From a virus, in the IMG/VR virus record IMGVR_UViG_3300030329_004100, positions 1 to 49,366 of that record: a DNA stretch of 49,366 nucleotides. The stretch is one strand, 5' to 3'. Below the pieces are notes generated by a model, which worked only from the letters and a program-made list of their open reading frames with translations, did no database searches and was not told where the DNA came from. A program made the position numbers and the translations under genes. The stretch's first letter is position 1. The number at the start of each line of letters is the position of its first letter. Of this stretch, positions 15,390-21,117 are shown piece after piece.

Positions 15390-15572
15390 ATGAGTAATCT
15401 ACACAACATAGAACAAGAGGAACGCATCATTGATGAAGTCTATAACGACAACAGTCAAGAAATGCAATTAATGATAACTGGCGTAATGCTCAGCTTTGGA
15501 ATAGATAGAGATATGGCCATGATTAAAATAGCAGAGATGCGCGTTCACCAATGGAGGAAAGCCCATGATTGA
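15390..15572 (+). CDS. Hypothetical small accessory protein
   Basis: This 60-residue acidic helical protein (NLHNIEQEERIIDEVYNDNS, MAMIKIAEMRVHQWRK) has a good Shine-Dalgarno (CGAGGATG). It is first in a two-gene accessory cassette and its stop overlaps the start of a 26-residue membrane protein. Function unknown. Confidence 0.6.
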   Translation: MSNLHNIEQEERIIDEVYNDNSQEMQLMITGVMLSFGIDRDMAMIKIAEMRVHQWRKAHD

Positions 15573-15645
15573 TTTATATTTTATCCTGTTTGGCATAGGC
15601 GTCGTTCTGTTCGCTGTTGTCTGTATCATGGCAACCATTAGGTAA
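15565..15645 (+). CDS. Single-pass membrane miniprotein
   Basis: A 26-codon frame beginning MIDLYFILFGIGVVLFAVVC and ending IMATIR is almost entirely one hydrophobic helix. It overlaps the upstream stop (ATGATTGA), has GGAGGAAAGCCC just before its ATG and is followed by a rho-independent terminator. A second miniprotein of the same build ends another cassette at 17200-17283. It may act at the inner membrane, for example as a small inhibitor or a lysis-timing protein; this is inference. Confidence 0.6.
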   Translation: MIDLYFILFGIGVVLFAVVCIMATIR

Positions 15646-15657
15646 CAAATGCCTCAA

Positions 15658-15688
15658 ATCCCCCGTCAGAAATGGCGGGGGATTTTTT
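15658..15688 (+). terminator. Rho-independent terminator
   Basis: ATCCCCCG (15658-15665) pairs with CGGGGGAT (15676-15683) around a 10-nt loop and is followed by a T tract. It ends the first accessory cassette. Confidence 0.9.
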
Positions 15689-15690
15689 AT

Positions 15691-15948
15691 TGCCCGATCC
15701 GACGCCGTGCTGCAGGCCAGCACGTTCTTTTAGATAGAAAAGACAAGCAAGCGCGTTGCTTTGCCTAGCCTTTTCGCTTCGCACAGGCCCGGCATTGCTT
15801 GTCTTTCCCCGCCCGAAAAAACAAGCAAGCAGATCCTGGACAGCAGGCCGTAGTTCTTTTAGATAGAAAAGACAAGCGAGCACTTCGTTTCGCTAGCCTG
15901 AAGGCCCGCGTCGCTTGTCTTTTCCCGCCCGAAAAAACAAGCAAGTGG
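15691..15948. repeat. Hairpin-repeat units U1 and U2
   Basis: This gene-free region (15646-16068) carries two related units. Each has a TTTTAGATAGAAAAGACAAG box (15727-15752; 15856-15881), a variable 30-45-nt GC-rich loop, a GCTTGTCTTT arm and then CCCGCCCGAAAAAACAAGC. In U1, 15739-15750 pairs with 15795-15806 (12 bp perfect); in U2, 15866-15879 pairs with 15911-15924 (14 bp perfect). An A-to-G change in U2's left arm is matched by T-to-C in its right arm. CGTGCTG/CAGCACG adds a small hairpin at the start of U1. Confidence 0.85.
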
Positions 15949-15977
15949 TTGTATTTGTATAGGATTTTTCGTATAAT
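15949..15977 (+). promoter_or_regulatory. Cassette promoter 1
   Basis: TTGTAT (15949-15954), 17-nt spacer, TATAAT (15972-15977). The sequence from GAAAAAACAAG through TATAATAACGGGGTGG is nearly identical to that of cassette promoter 2 at 16543-16571. It drives the 102-residue gene. Confidence 0.85.
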
Positions 15978-15983
15978 AACGGG

Positions 15984-16060
15984 GTGGCTAGAGTTAAAGG
16001 CTTAGAGTTAAAAGCTCAACAAGTAGAAAAGTCTAGCCACACAACTTAACTAATAACAAG
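15984..16060 (+). ncRNA. Structured 5' leader 1
   Basis: The expected +1 (7 nt after the -10) coincides with the foot of a stem: GTGGCTAGA (15984-15992) pairs perfectly with TCTAGCCAC (16032-16040). Two imperfect 14-nt direct repeats (15991-16004 and 16005-16018) lie within. After the stem comes ACAACTTAAC, shared with leader 2, then the ribosome binding site. Confidence 0.65.
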
Positions 16061-16068
16061 GAAAGAAT

Positions 16069-16377
16069 ATGGACGACTACGAAAAAGAATACGAAGAAGT
16101 GTTTAAAATCACACAAACATCTGTAGAAGCATTGGGCGAAACTATGTTAGACCTTACTAAAAAGAGAGGTGAGAAAACAGGGGAAGCAACCGATGCGTCG
16201 ATGTTGATAGAGCACTTAATCAAGCATGTGTGCGGTTTCATTCTCTGTGCTTTAGCAGATGATGCTGAAGAAAGAGAGGAAGCTATGGATATAATAAGGG
16301 AAGCAGTTAGACATGCTGACAAGTATGCACTAGACGCTTTGGAAGTAGCAGAGGCAAAAGAAAAAACTAAACACTAA
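16069..16377 (+). CDS. Hypothetical accessory protein
   Basis: This 102-residue acidic, helical protein has no recognised motif; the middle holds a hydrophobic VCGFILCALADDAEE stretch that is too short and polar to be a clear membrane segment. An AAGGAAAGA Shine-Dalgarno precedes the ATG. It is the only gene of its cassette, bounded by a promoter with a structured leader and a terminator. Small early phage proteins of this type often target host functions, but nothing here identifies a target. Confidence 0.6.
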   Translation: MDDYEKEYEEVFKITQTSVEALGETMLDLTKKRGEKTGEATDASMLIEHLIKHVCGFILCALADDAEEREEAMDIIREAVRHADKYALDALEVAEAKEKTKH

Positions 16378-16400
16378 GCCTCCTTGTTATAGTGTTGGAA

Positions 16401-16427
16401 GGGCCACCGAAAGGTGGCCCTTTTTTA
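16401..16427 (+). terminator. Rho-independent terminator
   Basis: GGGCCACC (16401-16408), loop GAAA, GGTGGCCC (16413-16420), then a T tract. A tight, stable tetraloop terminator ending the 102-residue gene's cassette. Confidence 0.95.
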
Positions 16428-16542
16428 TTTCCCGATCCGAAGCACGCCCTGCGTCCGGCAGCTCCGGAAACTCTTTTAGATAGAAAAGACAAGCAAGCAT
16501 CAAATCTTGCTTGTCTTTGGGCGACCGACGGAAAAAACAAGG
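16428..16542. repeat. Hairpin-repeat unit U3
   Basis: Within the 295-nt gene-free stretch 16378-16672, CCCGATCCGA is followed by the TAGATAGAAAAGACAAGC box (16473-16498). AAAGACAAGCAAG (16485-16497) pairs perfectly with CTTGCTTGTCTTT (16506-16518) with only an 8-nt loop, the tightest hairpin of the family. The unit ends in GGAAAAAACAAG, directly joined to the next promoter. Confidence 0.85.
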
Positions 16543-16571
16543 TTGTGTTTATATGAGATTTTTTGTATAAT
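16543..16571 (+). promoter_or_regulatory. Cassette promoter 2
   Basis: TTGTGT (16543-16548), 17-nt spacer, TATAAT (16566-16571), followed by AACGGAGTGG. It is a close copy of cassette promoter 1 in sequence and context. Confidence 0.85.
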
Positions 16572-16577
16572 AACGGA

Positions 16578-16665
16578 GTGGTTGAGAAACAAGATTAAAT
16601 TCGGACAAGGAAATCTCATTAAAATTATTCCTAAACAATGCCACACAACTTAACAATAATAAGGA
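16578..16665 (+). ncRNA. Structured 5' leader 2
   Basis: GTGG at the expected +1 (16578-16581) can pair with CCAC (16641-16644), and TGAGA (16583-16587) region with TCTCA (16614-16618). The stem is weaker than in leader 1, but the sequence GCCACACAACTTAAC before the ribosome binding site is identical, so the leaders are homologous. Confidence 0.5.
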
Positions 16666-16672
16666 GAACGAT

Positions 16673-17206
16673 ATGGGAATGGACGTTTATGGATTGAATC
16701 CAACAACAACTGCACCAGCACAACCTAACCACGACGACTTTGATTCGGAAGATTGGAAGGCGTATTGGGAAGGTCAATCATTATCTGGTCAATACTTTAG
16801 AAACAATGTTTGGTACTGGCGACCGCTTTGGAATTATGTTGCCAACCTTTGTTCTGAGGTTATCACCGAAGAAGATCTTGACGCTGGACATCACAACTCT
16901 GGGCATGTTATTGACGCTGAAAGGTGTAAGTATATTGCCAACGCTTTGGCGCACGAACTTTTGAACGGTGGTGTTGAGGAGTATAAGAAAGAATACGACA
17001 AGGCCATTGAAAGATTGCCGTTGGTCAAGTGTGATATTTGCGACGGTACTGGTCAACGAGATGATGAGTATGTGCGAGGCGACTGCAACGGCTGTGGTGG
17101 TAAAGGAGAGCGTAAGCACTTCGATACTGGCTACCCGTTTGAAGTGTCAAATGTTCGAGAGTTTCATACCTTCGTCAAGAACTGCGGAGGATTTGAGATA
17201 TGTTAG
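16673..17206 (+). CDS. Conserved phage protein with DnaJ-type zinc finger
   Basis: This 177-residue protein starts MGMDVYGLNP and has YFRNNVWYWRPLWNY, a pattern I recall from a widespread but uncharacterised phage and bacterial family. Residues about 135-160 hold two CxxCxGxG units (CDICDGTG and CNGCGGKG), the zinc-binding signature of the DnaJ cysteine-rich region, here without a J domain. It may bind zinc and partner proteins. An AAGGAGAACG Shine-Dalgarno precedes it and a membrane miniprotein gene overlaps its end by 7 nt. Confidence 0.7.
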   Translation: MGMDVYGLNPTTTAPAQPNHDDFDSEDWKAYWEGQSLSGQYFRNNVWYWRPLWNYVANLCSEVITEEDLDAGHHNSGHVIDAERCKYIANALAHELLNGGVEEYKKEYDKAIERLPLVKCDICDGTGQRDDEYVRGDCNGCGGKGERKHFDTGYPFEVSNVREFHTFVKNCGGFEIC

Positions 17207-17283
17207 CTGAACACGCTTTAGTGGTTGTCATTGGTTTGGCTTTTATTATCGCACTCATTGGATTTTTAGCGACAATAGACTAA
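17200..17283 (+). CDS. Single-pass membrane miniprotein
   Basis: A 27-codon frame (MLAEHALVVVIGLAFIIALI, ending GFLATID) forms one hydrophobic helix. GGAGG lies 10 nt upstream of its ATG, inside the end of the zinc-finger gene. Like the 26-residue miniprotein at 15565, it is the last gene of its cassette, just before a structured RNA and a terminator. Function unknown. Confidence 0.6.
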   Translation: MLAEHALVVVIGLAFIIALIGFLATID

Positions 17284-17398
17284 CCGCAAAGTCCCGTTGG
17301 CTAGGTGTTGCAGTTAACTAAGGTTAGAATAAAAATAGCGCAACTTCTAACCCTAGCCAACCGACCAAGAACCCCCGACAGAAATGTCGGGGGTTTTT
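17284..17398 (+). ncRNA. Structured RNA candidate with nested pairing, ending in a terminator
   Basis: GTTGGCTAGG (17296-17305) pairs perfectly with CCTAGCCAAC (17352-17361). Inside, GTTGC (17307-17311) can pair with GCAAC (17340-17344), and GGTTAGAA (17322-17329) with TTCTAACC (17345-17352). These interleave, so they form either a pseudoknot or alternative states. A terminator follows at 17371-17397. No separate promoter is evident, so it may be the 3' part of the cassette mRNA or a processed small RNA. Confidence 0.55.
17370..17398 (+). terminator. Rho-independent terminator
   Basis: AACCCCCGACA, loop GAAA, TGTCGGGGGTT, then a T tract: a strong 11-bp tetraloop hairpin at 17370-17395. It ends the zinc-finger/miniprotein cassette. 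Confidence 0.95.
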
Positions 17399-17906
17399 TA
17401 TTTCCCGATCCGAAGCACGCCCTGAAGCGTCCCCGCAGCTCTTTTAGATAGAAAAGACAAGCAAGCGGTCTTTTCTCCCCCGCCGATCCGAGAGTCAGGC
17501 AGCTCCTGCTGCCAGGGGAAACTTTCTTTAGATAGAAAAGACAAGCAAGCCCAGGTTTTACCAGGGCCCATTGTCTTTTCTCCCCCCGAAAAAACAAGCA
17601 AGCCTCTTCCAGGAAGAAGCGGGCCCTGATCCTTTTTAGATAGAAAAGACAAGCAAGCCTCTTCCAGGAAGAAGCGGGCCCTGATCCTTTTTAGATAGAA
17701 AAGACAAGCAAGCCCTAGCCATCCGTGTCCTTCTGGCCCAGGCTGCTTGTCTTTTCGCCGACTGGAAAGACAAGCAGGCACGGCGTAACCCCGGCAGGGT
17801 CCCAGCTCCTTTCCTCAGAAAAGACAAGCAAGCAAATACCACGGGTGTGCGCAACACAGCAATGGGCCCTGAAGACGGGTCGTCTCTCAGAAAAGACAAG
17901 CAAGCA
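17399..17906. repeat. Dense hairpin-repeat array (U4 onward)
   Basis: A gene-free stretch with seven GAAAAGACAAGC-type boxes (17441, 17526, 17632, 17687, 17817 and 17888, plus a variant at 17762). Matching arms GTCTTTTC occur at 17468, 17571 and 17745, giving stems of 8, 10 and 12 bp. GC-rich variable segments of 15-60 nt separate the boxes. CCGATCCGA recurs at 17405 and 17483. The array ends 1 nt before the stop of the minus-strand nuclease gene. No credible gene is present: the open frames coding for ACLSFLSK-like repeats are by-products of the repeats. Confidence 0.85.
17604..17713. repeat. 55-bp perfect tandem duplication
   Basis: Bases 17604-17658 and 17659-17713 are identical: each holds CTCTTCCAGGAAGAAGCGGG, CCCTGATCC and one TAGATAGAAAAGACAAGC box. 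This shows that a unit has been duplicated recently. Confidence 0.95.
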
Positions 17907-18338
17907 TTAAGGAAGGATCAGGAACCGACTGATCGGTCGTTTAATGACCTTTGACCAAGCTTCTTCAAACTCGGACCAAGAACCTTGGTCAAAGGACAAA
18001 AGAGCAGGTGTTTTGAGTCCAAGGACGACCAACGACTCTATTTGGTCAGCCGAAAAGAGATACAAGCCATATTTTCTGGGGTACTTCTTCGAGAGCCCCT
18101 GGACCAAGATAAATGCCGGGGCTTTTTCTCTTAGCTTATGGTATGCAATTTGATGTGGCGAGAAGGAAACTTTATTACTTTCGGTTACTTTGAGCTCAGC
18201 TGTGAAATAGATGTTGTCCGGAGATACGCCTAAAACATCGGGAATCCCTTGATTAGTCCACGATTCTATACGGATTAGCTCGAACGTTTTTAAATTCGAC
18301 TTAACTTTTTTCCAAAATAAAGATTCTTTTTTCGCCAC
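17907..18338 (-). CDS. PD-(D/E)XK nuclease, VRR-NUC/resolvase-like
   Basis: This 143-residue protein has a small PD-(D/E)XK fold: an early helix, ESWTNQGIPDVLGV (residues 25-38, with P33-D34), then FTAELKV with E48 and K50, and SPHQ with Q63. This is the arrangement of VRR-NUC and phage Holliday-junction resolvase-like nucleases. It is alone on the minus strand between the hairpin array and the clamp operon. A role in branched-DNA cleavage, perhaps on cruciforms, is inference. The gene has no close terminator; the array lies just past its stop. Confidence 0.75.
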   Translation of the reverse strand: MAKKESLFWKKVKSNLKTFELIRIESWTNQGIPDVLGVSPDNIYFTAELKVTESNKVSFSPHQIAYHKLREKAPAFILVQGLSKKYPRKYGLYLFSADQIESLVVLGLKTPALLSFDQGSWSEFEEAWSKVIKRPISRFLILP

Positions 18339-18362
18339 AGTAAGGAAAGTATATCAGAACAG

Positions 18363-18391
18363 TTGAATATATACGACAAATACTATATAAT
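18363..18391 (+). promoter_or_regulatory. Promoter of the clamp operon
   Basis: TTGAAT (18363-18368), 17-nt spacer, TATAAT (18386-18391). Downstream, ATATTAAT (18400-18407) can pair with ATTAATAT (18421-18428), placing AAGGGAG in the loop and the start codon's AT in the stem, a possible weak translational control. Confidence 0.75.
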
Positions 18392-18426
18392 TGGGGGCAA
18401 TATTAATTAAATAAGGGAGTATTAAT

Positions 18427-19125
18427 ATGACAAATAATATCGATAACTTAAACGGAGAAATGTTGGCCCGTGCGTGCCTTTTTGCCGCAAAGGGAGATGT
18501 ACGTTACTACTTAAACGGGGTTTTTATTCAAAAGAGACAGAGACCGGGCGGTGGAGTATATATCGTAGCAACCAATGGACACTATCTTTGTGTATATGAG
18601 GATAAAGAGGCGTTTGCTCATGTAGCTTTCAAAGACGTCATCTTAAATGTTTATCAAGAAAACTCTAAAAAACTTAATCCTGTTTTCACACAATTAAAGA
18701 AAACGGATTCTAAAAGAGTGGACTTGGTTGATATGGACGCCTCTGCTGACGGAACCATTGATCCTTTTCCACAACAGCTGTATCTGGTCCAAACCGATGA
18801 AGACGGTGATAATGTAGCCACCAGACTACCTGTACTTGAAGGAAGTTTTCCAGATTGGCAACGTGTTGTTAGTTCTGGTTTTGATCTAAGTGAGCCGGTC
18901 AGCTTTAACACAAAATACCTGGCTAAACTCAAAGACTTTGTGCTCAAAGAGGAAAACAAGAAGTTTCCAACTATGGCACTTGTCTCTGGGTCTCCAACTG
19001 GGCCTAATGTTTGGCAGTCTGAAAACGGTGTTGTGGTCATCATGCCTACAAGACTTAACAAAGACTTTAAGATCAACAGGTTGGTTGAACCAGAGGTTGT
19101 TGAGTTAGAAGAGGTGGCCCAATGA
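18427..19125 (+). CDS. Sliding-clamp-like protein, two-domain length
   Basis: This 232-residue protein has features of beta-clamp domains: ARACLFAAKGDVRYYLNGVF, YIVATNGHYLCVYED, then PVLEGSFPDWQRVV and SFNTKYLAKLKDF. The EGxFPxWxxV and VATNGHxL elements are typical of DnaN-type domains. Bacterial clamps have about 366 residues in three domains; here only two would fit, as in PCNA-like or other phage clamps. It would tether the phage polymerase to DNA. It is the first gene of an early plus-strand operon with a strong promoter. Assignment is by pattern and moderately sure. Confidence 0.6.
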   Translation: MTNNIDNLNGEMLARACLFAAKGDVRYYLNGVFIQKRQRPGGGVYIVATNGHYLCVYEDKEAFAHVAFKDVILNVYQENSKKLNPVFTQLKKTDSKRVDLVDMDASADGTIDPFPQQLYLVQTDEDGDNVATRLPVLEGSFPDWQRVVSSGFDLSEPVSFNTKYLAKLKDFVLKEENKKFPTMALVSGSPTGPNVWQSENGVVVIMPTRLNKDFKINRLVEPEVVELEEVAQ

Positions 19126-19430
19126 GTGACTGGACAGATGAAACAGTATTAACTGAAACAGTAGGGAATGAATATTGTGATTACAGATTAATCAAAGTTA
19201 AATACAAAGGCAAATGGACAGAACCTATTCTTGAATACAACGATTATAGAGGCACGGGCGATGACGAATGGGGAGAGGTTCAACTCTTTGAGCATTTTTC
19301 TAAAGGCGATATAGCTTATTTGAAAGAAAAATTTGGTATGAGTTTTCCATTAATGTATGAAGATACAGTAGAAGAATTGATTGATACTAATGCTCTTGTT
19401 GCATTTAAAGAATGTGAGGTGGTGACATGA
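19122..19430 (+). CDS. Hypothetical early protein
   Basis: This 102-residue acidic protein (SDWTDETVLTETVGNEYCDY, later GDDEWGEVQLFEHFSKGDI) shows no recognised motif. Its ATG overlaps the clamp gene's TGA by 4 nt (ATGA), and its own stop overlaps the next start in the same way, so it is translationally coupled. Function unknown. Confidence 0.65.
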   Translation: MSDWTDETVLTETVGNEYCDYRLIKVKYKGKWTEPILEYNDYRGTGDDEWGEVQLFEHFSKGDIAYLKEKFGMSFPLMYEDTVEELIDTNALVAFKECEVVT

Positions 19431-19663
19431 GCATCTACAATGGAAAAAACAAAGTTGAACTTGGGGAGGACAGCGTAGGAACTGTCCACCTTGGGTTCGG
19501 ACGCGGTAAGGTGCACTTCAAAAAGAACTCGGAAGGTGAGATTGTTGAGTGGTGGTTGCCAGAAGAAAAAGAACCTCATGTGGAGGCTGCACTTATAAAA
19601 AGAGCCAGGGACATTTATAAAAAAGAGTGTCCAGAGGAGTGGATAGATGCCAAGCCCTTCTGA
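19427..19663 (+). CDS. Hypothetical early protein
   Basis: This 78-residue protein (SIYNGKNKVELGEDSVGTVH, later EIVEWWLPEEKEPHVE) has strand-rich first half and a charged helical end. It starts in a 4-nt overlap with the upstream gene and its end overlaps the next start by 17 nt. No family recognised. Confidence 0.6.
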   Translation: MSIYNGKNKVELGEDSVGTVHLGFGRGKVHFKKNSEGEIVEWWLPEEKEPHVEAALIKRARDIYKKECPEEWIDAKPF

Positions 19664-19844
19664 AACAATAGAAACAGAAGAACTAAGGAGAAAGCTGACC
19701 GAGGGGTTGGCTGACTCCTTAAAACAAATGCGAGGTGCTGAAACAGAAACAATATCGCATGGAGAGTTTATTGGTATGGCTGCTACTTATTCTGCTCTCT
19801 TGCTTTGGTTGGAAAGAAAAAGTATATTAAAAAACAAGAAATAG
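19647..19844 (+). CDS. Hypothetical small early protein
   Basis: This 65-residue protein (PSPSETIETEELRRKLTEGL, later MAATYSALLLWLERKS) is helical with one short amphipathic hydrophobic stretch. GGAGTGGATAG upstream can serve as ribosome binding site. It overlaps the previous gene's last 17 nt. Function unknown. Confidence 0.5.
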   Translation: MPSPSETIETEELRRKLTEGLADSLKQMRGAETETISHGEFIGMAATYSALLLWLERKSILKNKK

Positions 19845-19849
19845 CAGAC

Positions 19850-20164
19850 ATGATTGAAAAACACGAAAACAATTTCTTTATCGTACACCAAGGCGAGAAA
19901 CACAAACTAAAGCTGGGCGATCTTCTCAACGTTCCTTGGGGAAAAGCGAGTGAACAAATGGCTTGTGTTGTAAAAATCACAGAGACAAACATTCATATAA
20001 AGAAATACAAAGCATCAAGTGGTGAGTGGGCAAAGGTTTCTACAAGCCTCCCGACAGCTCACTACGAAAAAACAAAGTTTAATCCAGGGCAATTCGCTAA
20101 CAGGGGCCTTTTAGTTAATAGGTATAGCCTAGGAGATCTTTTGCTGGGGAGTAAAAATGACTAA
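19850..20164 (+). CDS. Hypothetical early protein
   Basis: A 104-residue protein starting at the ATG at 19850 (MIEKHENNFFIVHQGEKHKL, later GDLLNVPWGKASEQMACVVK). An in-frame TTG at 19805 would overlap the upstream gene by 40 nt and is less likely. The sequence is strand-rich with a basic character. Its stop overlaps the next start by 8 nt. Function unknown. Confidence 0.55.
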   Translation: MIEKHENNFFIVHQGEKHKLKLGDLLNVPWGKASEQMACVVKITETNIHIKKYKASSGEWAKVSTSLPTAHYEKTKFNPGQFANRGLLVNRYSLGDLLLGSKND

Positions 20165-20366
20165 GTTGTGGAGAAAAAAAGAGTGGGAAGATCTTGACAA
20201 GGAGCTCGAAAAAGATCCGGGCTTTCACATGTTTGTTAGACACATGTTTGAAGAAAACACGGCTGAAAGACAAAGAGAGGGAAACACCCCCTTTATAAAC
20301 ATGTTTGAATATTATCGAACATACCCAGGATGGTTAAAAGCTGTTTACAAGAAAAAACATGGCTGA
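20157..20366 (+). CDS. Hypothetical small early protein
   Basis: This 69-residue charged protein (TKLWRKKEWEDLDKELEKDP, later FEYYRTYPGWLKAVYKKKHG) is rich in Lys, Glu and aromatic residues. It overlaps both neighbours by 8 nt, and GGGGAGTAAAA precedes its ATG. Function unknown. Confidence 0.6.
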   Translation: MTKLWRKKEWEDLDKELEKDPGFHMFVRHMFEENTAERQREGNTPFINMFEYYRTYPGWLKAVYKKKHG

Positions 20367-20637
20367 GATTTACGACACTTTTGGAAAAAGCCACGCTATG
20401 CCAGACAAAGAGCCTGATTTGGTAAACCACCCCCCACACTACAACCAGGGAGGGATTGAGTGCATTGACGCAATAGAGGCAAGTATGTCACCTCAAGGAT
20501 TTAGAGATTATTTGAAAGGAAATATATTAAAATATCTGTGGAGATATGAACAAAAACATGGACTAGAGGACTTAGAAAAGGCTCAATGGTACTTAACAAG
20601 ACTAACTTTAAACCTGGAGGAAGAAAAAAATGGCTGA
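20359..20637 (+). CDS. DUF3310 family protein
   Basis: This 92-residue protein shows the full DUF3310 signature: VNHPPHYNQGGIECIDAIEA, then FRDYLKGNILKYLWRYEQKH and LEDLEKAQWYLTRL. DUF3310 proteins are widespread in phages and sometimes linked to nucleotide-kinase annotations, but the biochemical role is not established. It is embedded in a chain of overlapping early genes. Family call is firm, function is not. Confidence 0.85.
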   Translation: MAEIYDTFGKSHAMPDKEPDLVNHPPHYNQGGIECIDAIEASMSPQGFRDYLKGNILKYLWRYEQKHGLEDLEKAQWYLTRLTLNLEEEKNG

Positions 20638-20809
20638 GGAAAAAGATTTTAAAGTAAGAGGAACCTACAGACTGGTGCAAGACAGCCGCTCTAAAGAGTA
20701 TCGCATAGTCGATAACAAAGGACATGGAGTAAAACTAGGGACCAGTAAATTATCAAACGCCAAAAAACGTTCCGAGCTGGCTATACGAAAAATGGAAAAA
20801 ACTCGATGA
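20630..20809 (+). CDS. Hypothetical small basic protein
   Basis: A 59-codon frame (MAEEKDFKVRGTYRLVQDSR, later SNAKKRSELAIRKMEKTR) lies between the DUF3310 gene (8-nt overlap) and the next gene (ATGA overlap). TGGAGGAAGAAAAAA upstream is a strong Shine-Dalgarno. It is basic, with a strand-rich first half and a helical end. Function unknown. Confidence 0.65.
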   Translation: MAEEKDFKVRGTYRLVQDSRSKEYRIVDNKGHGVKLGTSKLSNAKKRSELAIRKMEKTR

Positions 20810-21117
20810 TTAGGTACAGAACCTACTTAGAGGTTGACCAGGCAAACAATCTAATTGATGCTATAAACCAAAATCAACTACATGATTTACTTCCTTTTCT
20901 TAGAATCGGTCTAAAAGGAGCAAAGAAAAGCTATCGGCTTTGTATAGATTGCCCAATAGACAGTCACCCAAGAATAGCTAATAAACTAGAAGACACCATG
21001 GGACTAACTTTGACCTGGGAAGAATATGATAATGCGGTTAAACCTAAAGAAGCTGTAGGAATGACACCAGAGTTCAGAGAATACGTTGACGAGCTACACA
21101 AAAAAACTATTCGGTAA
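20806..21117 (+). CDS. Hypothetical early protein
   Basis: This 103-residue protein (IRYRTYLEVDQANNLIDAIN, later YRLCIDCPIDSHPRIANKLE) has mixed secondary structure and no recognised motif. It ends the early chain and its last 11 nt overlap, tail to tail, the end of the small terminase gene. No terminator separates them. Confidence 0.6.
   Translation: MIRYRTYLEVDQANNLIDAINQNQLHDLLPFLRIGLKGAKKSYRLCIDCPIDSHPRIANKLEDTMGLTLTWEEYDNAVKPKEAVGMTPEFREYVDELHKKTIR

Noticed and set aside
16673-17206. DnaJ co-chaperone
   Set aside because: Only the CxxCxGxG zinc finger is present; there is no J domain with HPD motif.
15638-17903. Several overlapping frames encoding ACLSFLSK- or ACLFYLK-type repeats
   Set aside because: They are translations of the hairpin repeats and run across terminators; they have no ribosome binding sites and share the DNA repeat period.
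17441-17905. CRISPR array
   Set aside because: Repeats of about 26 nt with 15-60-nt spacers look CRISPR-like at first, but repeat lengths and sequence vary, spacers are irregular, arms pair with each other, and no cas genes are present.
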